Source of the DNA: Nostoc sp. CHAB 5836
GTDB taxonomy: Bacteria > Cyanobacteriota > Cyanobacteriia > Cyanobacteriales > Nostocaceae
Direction of reading: 5' to 3'
Length of the DNA: 64,000 nt
NCBI RefSeq assembly: GCF_020829445.1
Contig: NZ_JAIVFV010000008.1
Location: 16,017-80,016 of the forward strand
The stretch's first letter is position 1, and every line of letters starts with the position of its first letter. Positions 52,266 to 61,386 of this stretch are shown here, piece by piece. The notes beneath the pieces were generated by a model that did no database searches, was not told the origin of the DNA, and worked only from the letters and a program-made list of their open reading frames with translations. Made by a program: the position numbers and the translations under genes.

Positions 52266-53129
52266 ATGTGGACTCAAATCGACGCACATATCAGCCAGGT
52301 GACTGGCGAAAAATTTCAGAGTCAGCAACGGCGATCGGTTGGTGGCGGGTGCATCAACCAAGGTTATGCTGTCTCTGATGGTGAGATCACCTACTTCGTC
52401 AAGCAAAATCTTGCATCCCAAGTCGCCATGTTTGAGGCTGAGGCTTTGGGTTTACAGCAAATGATCGCAACGGCTAGTATTCGCGTTCCCAAACCAATTT
52501 GCTGGGGTACAGCTGCGAATTCTAGCTACATCGTCCTGGAATGGTTGGAACTTGGCGGCGGTGACAGCAATTCGTGGGGAGAGATGGGGCGGAAGTTGGC
52601 GGCGATGCATAAAGCTAGCAGCAGTCAAGGTTTTGGTTGGAAAATTAACAATACTATTGGTTCCACACTCCAAATCAATACTTGGACAGTAGACTGGGTA
52701 GAATTTTATGTTACGCATCGGCTGGGTTATCAATTTCAGCTAGCAAGGCGGGGGGGAGGTAATTTTCCCAAACAAGATAAGTTACTGGCGGCTATTCCTA
52801 AACTATTGGCGGATCATCAGGTGCAACCTTCTTTAGTACATGGCGATTTATGGGGGGGAAATGCTGGGTGTACAGCGTCAGGAGAACCGGTGATATTTGA
52901 TCCTGCAACTTATTTTGGCGATCGCGAAGTTGATATCGCTATGACAGAATTATTTGGTGGTTTCCCAGCAGGATTTTATAAAAGTTACAACCAAGTTTTT
53001 CCTTTGGATGCAGGCTATGAGCAGAGAAAAACTCTCTACAACCTATATCACATTTTGAATCACTTCAATTTATTTGGCGGCGGTTATGCTTCTCAAGCTA
53101 ACCGGATGATTGACCAGATTTTGCACTGA
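52266..53129 (+). CDS. Fructosamine-3-kinase family protein
   Basis: 287 residues, full family length. RSVGGGCINQGYAVSDG (nucleotide loop), YFVKQNL (Lys), MFEAEALGL (Glu), the catalytic loop LVHGDLWGGNAG (HGD.W.GN, near 189-199), and IFDPATYFGDREVDIAM (metal Asp) are all present. Members phosphorylate ketosamines on glycated proteins or small amines so that they break down, a protein-repair activity. Single gene; target in this organism unknown. Confidence 0.9.
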   Translation: MWTQIDAHISQVTGEKFQSQQRRSVGGGCINQGYAVSDGEITYFVKQNLASQVAMFEAEALGLQQMIATASIRVPKPICWGTAANSSYIVLEWLELGGGDSNSWGEMGRKLAAMHKASSSQGFGWKINNTIGSTLQINTWTVDWVEFYVTHRLGYQFQLARRGGGNFPKQDKLLAAIPKLLADHQVQPSLVHGDLWGGNAGCTASGEPVIFDPATYFGDREVDIAMTELFGGFPAGFYKSYNQVFPLDAGYEQRKTLYNLYHILNHFNLFGGGYASQANRMIDQILH

Positions 53130-53326
53130 ATCCAAAAGTTGGCGCAACTTCTTCTCAGGGATGTCAAAAAACAATGGGGATAGGCGAAACTAGAGCCGGT
53201 GGCAAAGAAAGTGAAATCACCCTCGGATGATTAGAATTGAATCTATTGGACAAATTGCAATTTATTATGTAATTTATTGTGAATTTTATTCTAAACTAAG
53301 TCATTCAATACTATAAGGTTACAGAG

Positions 53327-54178
53327 ATGCAAAAAATTTTGAACTTCTGTTTCGAGATTGAATTTTATCTAAAGATCGCTATTAGTTGCACAATTGTTCA
53401 GCAAGTATTCTATTTGCTTTTAAACAATATCGAGATTAACTTTATAACGCAGGTGCTGTTGTACTGGGTCGTTGGTTCTATCTCATTTTATAGTATTGGC
53501 CTTCTCATTGAAAAAGGAATCAAAAGCAACGATATTTTGAAGAATAAGCTGAGTGCAAGGGTCAACAAAGTCAAAAATCAACCATTTCCTTCATTTACTT
53601 TCAAAGGCATTATTGCAGGAGAAATCAAAGCTTTTATATCAGCATTAATAATTCTATACTTAGCTCCCGAAGTTCATAGAGGAAATAGCTTACTCTTAAA
53701 CCTTGGATGGTTCTTGATGAGAATAGTCGCTGCTGATTTCTGTTTTTATGTTGCCCATCGTCTCTTGCACACAAGATTATTGCAAAAAATCCATCTTAAA
53801 CATCATGAGTTTCGTGACTCATCAAGTTTTGTTGCTGGGCATAAAAGTTTTGTTGAATATATTATTGTTACGATCACTGACGTTTTGCCTATTTTTATAT
53901 TTGGATATGACATCACTCAACTATGTGCATGGAGCGTTATAGGCAATATTTACAACCTAGAAGGTCATAGTTCTTTGTCAATATTTTTCATTCCATCAGA
54001 TTTTCATGATCTTCATCATACTTGTTTCAATGGAAATTATGGTATTCAGGGATTTTGGGACAGAGTATTTAACACACTAAATCCTCCTACTAAGAAGCCC
54101 CGAATTATATTTCCTATGAGCTTTATTGAGGATATAACTATTAAGTCGTCTATTAGTAATGACACAAAATCAACATAG
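53327..54178 (+). CDS. Sterol desaturase / fatty acid hydroxylase family protein
   Basis: 283 residues with four likely membrane segments (about 14-35, 42-65, 100-118, 125-142, the last leading into the boxes). Histidine boxes: HRLLH (near 146), HLKHH (near 159), and DFHDLHHTCFNGNYG near 228-242, plus VAGHKSF and LEGHSS. This is the usual di-iron C-H oxidation set. About 110 residues longer than the other family member at 5546-6046 and only remotely alike. Substrate unknown; AT-rich compared with its neighbours, which could reflect transfer. Confidence 0.8.
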   Translation: MQKILNFCFEIEFYLKIAISCTIVQQVFYLLLNNIEINFITQVLLYWVVGSISFYSIGLLIEKGIKSNDILKNKLSARVNKVKNQPFPSFTFKGIIAGEIKAFISALIILYLAPEVHRGNSLLLNLGWFLMRIVAADFCFYVAHRLLHTRLLQKIHLKHHEFRDSSSFVAGHKSFVEYIIVTITDVLPIFIFGYDITQLCAWSVIGNIYNLEGHSSLSIFFIPSDFHDLHHTCFNGNYGIQGFWDRVFNTLNPPTKKPRIIFPMSFIEDITIKSSISNDTKST

Positions 54179-54261
54179 TCAAACTAAAAAAATCATTATA
54201 TTGCAGCAGATTTCAAGTTGGTGAGGTACAAAAATACCCCACCCACCCCGATGCTAAGGGG

Positions 54262-54409
54262 CTACGGTGTATACACAAGTGACTTATTTTGCTCAAACCG
54301 CTCTCAGACCTAACAAGAACAGCCCCAACCCGAAGTCAATCTTCAAAGCCCCTCTCCGCCTCGGAGAGGGGTTTGGGGAGAGGTCTGCCGACTTGTGTAT
54401 ACACGGTAG
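54262..54409. mobile_element. Element with CTACGGTGTATACACAAGT termini and 11-bp target duplication
   Basis: 148 bp with ends CTACGGTGTATACACAAGT and ACTTGTGTATACACGGTAG, flanked by the exact 11-bp repeat ATGCTAAGGGG (54251-54261 and 54410-54420). The interior has the GAGAGGGG...GAGGTCT module. Confidence 0.82.
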
Positions 54410-54564
54410 ATGCTAAGGGGAAGGTTGGGGAGAGGTCATTGGTGACAAGTTAAGATGAACAATTATTTGTCAATAAGCAATAATACTGAATTATTTCGAC
54501 AAAATCAGGCTGAAAAACACAATTTTTCACACTACGATGCTTAGGTTGGGCTACGCCTAGGCGT

Positions 54565-54651
54565 CATCGAAAGTAGTCTTTAGACTACTTTCGCTATAAG
54601 AGAGGTGAATTCATTCTCAGGCGGGTTAGATGAGAATGAAATAGCCCTGTG
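54565..54651. mobile_element. Partial CAGGGCTATTT-family element
   Basis: One end only (TGAGAATGAAATAGCCCTG), preceded by TTCATTCTCAGGCGGGTTAG as in the complete copy at 6809-6973, and by an own palindrome. It abuts the ilvC stop codon. Confidence 0.55.
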
Positions 54652-54652
54652 C

Positions 54653-56031
<1,379 letters not shown>

Positions 56032-56958
56032 ATGTACGCTTCGACTAAATTATTGCGCACATCTGGTTTATTTATAAGTGCATTATTAGGAGGGGTGATT
56101 TTTACTAGTTGCGCCTCTTCTCATCAGTCAACAAATAAGGCTTTACCTCCAATTGCAGCTGATGGCGGGGCAAATCCAGCATCTGCACCTGCTAATGAAA
56201 GGAGTATTTCCCAAAAGGCGGAAGCTGCACCAATAGCCCGTTCTCGTCCCCAACTGATCAAAAAGGCAGCAATGTCTTTGACTGTCAACTCTGTAGTTCA
56301 GACTATTGATGCTGTTTCCCAAATTATCAATAAACAGCAAGGGGATTTGATTGGATTGAAACAACTACAACCTAAAAACGACAACCCGCGTTACACAGCA
56401 ACAATACAATTGCAGATACCAGAGAACCGACTGGAATCTACCTTGGAAGAATTAGCTAAATTAGGCACTGTGGATAGTCGTAATATCACGGCGGAAGATG
56501 TGGGCGATCGCTTGGTGGATTTCCAAGCTAGATTAACTAATTTGCAGAAAACTGAAGCCAGTTTGCAAAAAATTATGGATCGAGCGGGTTCTGTTAGAGA
56601 TGTGCTTAGTGTTGCTCAAGAATTGAGTAATGTCCGACAAACGATAGAACAAATTAATGCCCAACTCAAAAACCTACAAAATCAAGTTGCATATTCCACT
56701 ATTACCCTGAACCTACAAGCAGCAGTTTCTAGCACCAGTCCACAACCTGCCTTTGGTTTGCAAGTTCAGGAAACTTGGAACAACTCTACCCATTCTTTGA
56801 GTGCATTTTCCGTTCGCTTACTCAAGGTGGGTATTTGGTTAATTGTTTACAGTCCCTATTTGTTAATTTTTGTTGCTCTTGTCTATAGCTTTAGGCGTTG
56901 GCGGCTAACTCATTCACCACGTTTGACACAAACACCAGAATCAACTAGTTCTGAGTGA
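56032..56958 (+). CDS. DUF4349 lipoprotein
   Basis: 308 residues. Signal peptide with lipobox (ALLGGVIFTSC, Cys near 27), then a low-complexity linker to 75. The DUF4349 domain runs 78-235: LIKKAAMSLTVNSVVQTIDA, GDLIGLKQLQPKND, LQIPENRLESTLEELAKLG, VGDRLVDFQARLTNLQKTEA. A coiled-coil hairpin (~150-215) and a C-terminal membrane helix (~262-285: LLKVGIWLIVYSPYLLIFVA) with a basic tail follow. The layout, a periplasmic globular/coiled-coil domain tethered at both ends, is typical; function unknown. Confidence 0.87.
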   Translation: MYASTKLLRTSGLFISALLGGVIFTSCASSHQSTNKALPPIAADGGANPASAPANERSISQKAEAAPIARSRPQLIKKAAMSLTVNSVVQTIDAVSQIINKQQGDLIGLKQLQPKNDNPRYTATIQLQIPENRLESTLEELAKLGTVDSRNITAEDVGDRLVDFQARLTNLQKTEASLQKIMDRAGSVRDVLSVAQELSNVRQTIEQINAQLKNLQNQVAYSTITLNLQAAVSSTSPQPAFGLQVQETWNNSTHSLSAFSVRLLKVGIWLIVYSPYLLIFVALVYSFRRWRLTHSPRLTQTPESTSSE

Positions 56959-57299
56959 ACTTGCATAAATTTTTAAATCTGCGGTATGCGAACAAAGAAG
57001 ATTTCAACAACTTAGATAATTTTTTGCAGTGGTTCATGACTAGTATCGCCCTTGAACTAGATTTGGTTCAACAAGTAGAGGAATATTGGGCTAAAAGCCA
57101 TCACAACAGCAAGATTAAGTGCAGAAAATGTTTTGAAAGATATGTGTTACCAGGCGATAAACCTCTAGCGATCGCTTTAGATGAGGTAGACCGACTTTTC
57201 CCCTATCAAGAGATTGCCGCGGCAGTCCCTACCCTACTGAGAGTTGAGGGTAGGGACTGCCGCGATACGTTAAATCAGCCGCACTGTTGTCGAGGCTAG
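56955..57299 (+). pseudogene. Fragment of an AAA-like (PF14516-type) ATPase
   Basis: The frame opens with GTG overlapping the previous stop. LRYANKEDFNNLDNFLQWFM, LDLVQQVEEYWAKSHHNSK, KCFERYVLPGDKPLAIALDE and VDRLFPYQEIAA correspond to the middle of large cyanobacterial AAA-like STAND proteins, including the Walker B LAIALDEVDRLF. The Walker A part and everything after the Walker B are missing. The coding similarity ends exactly where an 18-bp inverted repeat (57218-57264) begins, so an insertion or recombination event cut the gene there. Confidence 0.7.
57218..57264. repeat. Perfect 18-bp inverted repeat
   Basis: CGCGGCAGTCCCTACCCT, an 11-nt loop, AGGGTAGGGACTGCCGCG. It sits at the break point of the AAA-like gene fragment. 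Could be an element end or a strong terminator-like hairpin. Confidence 0.85.
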
Positions 57300-57451
57300 G
57301 ATCGCTGTTGAAGGTGCGAAACCACATTTTGGTTGCTATTTTTACGATCGCCCTTCTACCCCCTGAACGGTTACTACATTTTTAGGCTAGATGCCTAGCC
57401 AACATTATCTCTATCTGTTAACTTGAGCAGTGGAGACTTAAGCTTCTTAGC

Positions 57452-58975
57452 TTAACCAAGTCTTCTAGTCATGGCTGGGTTTCTGGCGAGCGGATTTCTG
57501 CCGAACAGCTTGATCATGGTTTCAGCAAATTCTTTATTATCGTAAAACTCATGCATCAAAGTAATAGGTTGGGAATAAAGTTGATCGCTAGAAAAGATCG
57601 ACTTCCAATCTAGTTCGATGCTATCAACAACTCCAACTTTTTTCATCTCTTTGAGGAATTCATAAGCAATCAGCCCTTGGCCGATGGCAGACGGATGAAT
57701 GCCATCCAAACTAAATAGTCCACCTTGTCGTAGTCGCCCAGCAGTATCTGCGTGGTAGTATTTGGTGTTGACTTGGGGATAGACAAACTTGAAGTATTCT
57801 GGGAATTCATACTGCACCTGTCCAGCATTTCGCTTGAAGGCAATTTGTTGTAAGGCATTGGCAAGATCAACAATGTGATAACGTGGTTGATCTTGCTGAC
57901 TGTTCTTACTATTGACCAGTTCTTTGATTACTTTATTGTATGTGCGAATACAGTCATCAATGTAAACGGCATCTTGTAGGGTCAGGTATAGGGTTCCGGT
58001 TTCTCTAACCGTATCCTCTTCAAAAGGGAAATAGGTGTAGTATTTGTAGTAAGTTAAAGGTTTCTCCTCTCCGGGCACGTGAATTTCAGTGGTTGGGCCT
58101 ACGCCTTTTGCCAATGGCGCAATAGTTACAAACGGTACTGTTCCAATGAAAACATTCCAATCGGGGTTGGTGTTATTTTGCATGATTGCATCAACCCGAT
58201 CAAGCAATTCTTGATATTCAACCTTGAAATCCTTGGGATGCCACAGGTTCCATTTTTCTCTTACCTCACGAAATGATTTGGGATCTTGACTTGGGTTTTT
58301 GAGAATATGATCTGGGTCATTGGGAGTTTGATTAATTTCTAAACCGATTACAGTTCCAAGTGCATTGTTTGCTCCCAACCAGAGAATTAAATTCTCAACT
58401 CCCCCTGGAGCGATTGTATGGTGCTTCAACCAACCAAGTTGGCTATGGTTGTCAAAAATAGGATTTAAAGATGGGTTGAGAACTTTAAGTGCAGTCCGGT
58501 AGAAGACAGCATTGGGCAGACCGAAGAAATCATCCTTAGCCTCTCCTTTGTCATTACTAAGTTTAATTTGATCCTTGCAAACCTTGGGCGTGATCATCCA
58601 AGAATCAGCAACATCAAAGCCCTGAATTGCTACATTATGGAAGAATTCAATTCCTCCTGGATAACGCTGTTCAGCACTACCTCCTTGCCGTTCATAGTAA
58701 TCTTCAGCTTCATCAAGTACCCCCTCAAGAGTTGGTAATATGGTCAGCCAATCTAGGGCATTGATATCTGAGCCATATTTTTTCTCCAAACGCCGTAGAA
58801 TCTTCTCAATATTGGCTGGTAGTCCGCCCACCAACCATTCAGGATACAGATATTCAGCACCAACTTTTAGCCCCATTGACTTAGCAATCAAAGTTGAAAA
58901 ACAAAGGTCTGTTCGGGCTGCTGCCAAAGACATAAAGCCTTGAGAAATACTGTCACCAATTGTAAAGAGTTTCAT
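57452..58975 (-). CDS. SGNH/GDSL-type hydrolase, long form
   Basis: 507 residues without signal peptide. The catalytic Ser is in FTIGDSISQGF (S9), block III is LILWLGANNALG (near 199), and the Asp-His pair is in LDGIHPSAIGQGL near 440. The fold is spread over twice the usual length, with large inserts (~30-190, 220-300, 320-400) of unknown role. No lipase-type lid or PEP-CTERM is seen. Long cytosolic SGNH proteins of this kind occur in cyanobacteria and some proteobacteria; substrate unknown. Its signal-less start at the catalytic block argues for a cytosolic enzyme, unlike the GDSL protein at 12015. Confidence 0.8.
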   Translation of the reverse strand: MKLFTIGDSISQGFMSLAAARTDLCFSTLIAKSMGLKVGAEYLYPEWLVGGLPANIEKILRRLEKKYGSDINALDWLTILPTLEGVLDEAEDYYERQGGSAEQRYPGGIEFFHNVAIQGFDVADSWMITPKVCKDQIKLSNDKGEAKDDFFGLPNAVFYRTALKVLNPSLNPIFDNHSQLGWLKHHTIAPGGVENLILWLGANNALGTVIGLEINQTPNDPDHILKNPSQDPKSFREVREKWNLWHPKDFKVEYQELLDRVDAIMQNNTNPDWNVFIGTVPFVTIAPLAKGVGPTTEIHVPGEEKPLTYYKYYTYFPFEEDTVRETGTLYLTLQDAVYIDDCIRTYNKVIKELVNSKNSQQDQPRYHIVDLANALQQIAFKRNAGQVQYEFPEYFKFVYPQVNTKYYHADTAGRLRQGGLFSLDGIHPSAIGQGLIAYEFLKEMKKVGVVDSIELDWKSIFSSDQLYSQPITLMHEFYDNKEFAETMIKLFGRNPLARNPAMTRRLG

Positions 58976-59069
58976 TTATTGGATTCTGCTGGAATTGTAC
59001 CCCAAGAGTTTAACTTATCCTCTAAGAATCGAGTGAGGGCGACGCCGAATAGCCCGCCGCAGGCATCGC

Positions 59070-59168
59070 TTAGTACAGCATTTCATAAATCCGTGACGAA
59101 TTGAGCGACCTATTAGTAAGGATTTGCGAGATTTAATAGCGCTACGAACTTGTGAAATTCTGTACTTA
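59070..59168. mobile_element. MITE-like element with TTAGTACAGCATTTCATAAA termini
   Basis: 99 bp with imperfect inverted ends TTAGTACAGCATTTCATAAA and CTTGTGAAATTCTGTACTTA. A single similar end occurs at 26441-26457. No coding capacity. Confidence 0.5.
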
Positions 59169-59248
59169 GTTTCCTCCCTTGATTGGGGGCTACGCCTACG
59201 TAACTACCAATTAAATTACTTTGGCTACTACTATTAACAAATGTGCAA

Positions 59249-60925
59249 TTAACGTATTATGAAAGTTTCGTGACAACTTTTTGCACGAGAAAAGAATAAG
59301 TGCATCTGCCAAACTAACCAAGACTTTACCCGCCAAGCTGCCATTGAAAGGTCTTCTGTAGATGATTTTGCAGATAAGTCAAAGCTATGTTGGTCATAGT
59401 GTAACCATTTGGCTGGTAAGTGTCCCATCGGTGTCATAGGGGATAATTTAAAAGTTAGTTGCTCATAATCTAACCAGTTTCCCTCTTTTCGCCAACCAAG
59501 GCAATCACCAAGTCTCTTTTCTGTTTCATAGTCTACTTGACCACCCATTTCGCTCCAGATACTTTGCTGAACACTGAAGCCGAAATAACCATAACTATAT
59601 TGTTGCCAAAGTTGCTCAATGCTATGGAAACATTCACAAGGAAAGTTAAGAATATCTTCCTTATAAACTTCATTCCAATAATTCTTTCCTATAACTTGTA
59701 GCATTAATTTAGCGGTTTCAATATCAGCTTCTTTCCACTTTGATTGTGCCAGGAGACTTTGCAGTTGACTATTATCAATATTTTTCTTGTTGTCAAATTC
59801 TTTTGCAGAGTTAATATCATTATTATTTTGTTTTATCAACTCTGTTTTTTCAAGAGAAAGTGTAGAATTTTTATAAATAATTTTGTTTTCTTCTGTCCCT
59901 AGTACTTTCCTTTGATCAACCAGTTGAGTAGACATATAATTAGATATTAAGTAAATTGCTTGATTTAAAGGAATATTATCATCACTACAATCCAAGTTAT
60001 GAATTTGCAAATTTAATAATTTAGACTCCAAAAAAGCATCTTTCAATCTATCTCTTTTATCATAACTTGCTACTAATAAATTGATAATATTACCAGAAAC
60101 GGTCTCAATATCTTGTATTGTTGATAAATTGGACTGAAAATTTAAAGTATTATTTGCTAGGTTTTTAATTTCCTCCACAGTTGCATAAAAGTTTGCATCT
60201 AATTTTACTATTTCATCTATTAAAGATTGAAATGGAGTAAAATAATCTTCAAAGTTGATTACTGTCTTAGCTATTTTCGCTATTTCTTTACGAACTTTTA
60301 TGGCTTTTGTTTGATATTCATAAACCTCTTTATATAATTCTAATTCTTCATGTATTTGCTGAATATTTTGCTTTTGACTTTTAGTATCTTCTCCTAAAGT
60401 TTTAATTCCTTCAGTTAGGAATTTTACTTTTTCTAGCATCAAAAAGTTAGTATTACTCAAAAGTAAAATTGATTTGAGATTTTCTTGCTTTTCCCATTTT
60501 AAATTTTCAACAATTTGAGGATGATGATGATTTTTTATTTCTAGTTTATTTATCTCCGCATTTAGATTTTTAATTTCCAGATATTTTTGAGTAAATAAAT
60601 GTTTCCAGTCATCAGTAAATTTCAACAAAAAATCTTGATAACTCTCTTGATAATTTTTTATGAAATCAATAAGTTGAATATAATCTTTAATTAACAATTT
60701 AGTTAAGCTAAAAATTTCTCCTTGACTAATTTCCTGTTTTCGTTTAATTATTCCGAATAAAGAAGAATTATATTTAATACCTTGCTTAATTAATACTTGA
60801 CATTCTTTAATTTTTTTTTGAGCTTTTTGAAATTTTGAATTATTTACAATAGGTAATTGATAATTTCTTTCATAAATGGTAATAGACTCATAAGTAATTA
60901 GTTGTCTTTGCTTTTTAGTTAGCAT
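59249..60925 (-). CDS. GUN4-domain protein with long N-terminal coiled coil
   Basis: 558 residues from the ATG at 60925, which is preceded by GAGG; a GTG at 60940 would add five. Residues ~1-370 are Lys/Glu/Ile-rich and predicted coiled coil (QKAQKKIKECQVLIKQGI; ENLKWEKQENLKSILLL). Residues ~385-535 are a GUN4 domain: LQSLLAQSKWKEADIETAKL, FPCECFHSIEQLWQQYSYGY, FGFSVQQSIWSEMGGQVDYE and FKLSPMTPMGHLPAKW. GUN4 domains bind Mg-porphyrins or other tetrapyrroles; in multi-domain cyanobacterial proteins they are often sensors. A short C-terminal tail has aromatic residues. It follows the ABC exporter gene on the same strand after 460 bp. Confidence 0.85.
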   Translation of the reverse strand: MLTKKQRQLITYESITIYERNYQLPIVNNSKFQKAQKKIKECQVLIKQGIKYNSSLFGIIKRKQEISQGEIFSLTKLLIKDYIQLIDFIKNYQESYQDFLLKFTDDWKHLFTQKYLEIKNLNAEINKLEIKNHHHPQIVENLKWEKQENLKSILLLSNTNFLMLEKVKFLTEGIKTLGEDTKSQKQNIQQIHEELELYKEVYEYQTKAIKVRKEIAKIAKTVINFEDYFTPFQSLIDEIVKLDANFYATVEEIKNLANNTLNFQSNLSTIQDIETVSGNIINLLVASYDKRDRLKDAFLESKLLNLQIHNLDCSDDNIPLNQAIYLISNYMSTQLVDQRKVLGTEENKIIYKNSTLSLEKTELIKQNNNDINSAKEFDNKKNIDNSQLQSLLAQSKWKEADIETAKLMLQVIGKNYWNEVYKEDILNFPCECFHSIEQLWQQYSYGYFGFSVQQSIWSEMGGQVDYETEKRLGDCLGWRKEGNWLDYEQLTFKLSPMTPMGHLPAKWLHYDQHSFDLSAKSSTEDLSMAAWRVKSWLVWQMHLFFSRAKSCHETFIIR

Positions 60926-61386
60926 CACATTGATCCTCACAAGAGTACTGACTTTTCACGGGAAGTCATCAAGCCCCGAAAAAGCGTAACTTTTTTCACA
61001 GCCTCATTCTCAATAGCTCAGGGTTAATGAAAATAGCTAACGGAAAAATCAGGGCTTGGGAAAACATGAAAATGACCTTTTTCACAAACTTATCGTAAAA
61101 ATCTTGTAGTGAGCGCGATCGCATTAAGTGCAGTTCCCTCTGTTGAATGTTGCCGCGACACTTACCCCGCAAGTGTCGCAGCTTGTAAATACGGGCTTAT
61201 CATTGTTTACTATTAGACTTGTATCCCTCTTCGCATTATCTCTTAGTCTTGTTCAAAAATCAAATAGGAGTCCTATAGAAGATGACTAGTGTTTCTTGAA
61301 GGATCAGTTTGACTTTTTCTCAAAAGGTGTTGCGTCTTTATAATTCAAAAGTCCCAAAATTTTTACCTAAAAAGCATGAGTAACCG
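60926..61386. other. Intergenic between the ABC exporter and the GUN4 gene
   Basis: Contains a perfect 9-bp hairpin GCGACACTT-accccgc-AAGTGTCGC (61155-61179) that could end the exporter transcript. No coding frame. Confidence 0.5.

Larger units (their letters stand above)
54179..54652. other. Intergenic with two elements
   Basis: Contains the GTGTATACAC element (54262-54409) and a partial CAGGGCTATTT-family copy (54565-54651) with the hairpin AAAGTAGTCTTTAGACTACTTT. The latter ends 1 bp before the ilvC stop and could serve as its terminator. Confidence 0.55.
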
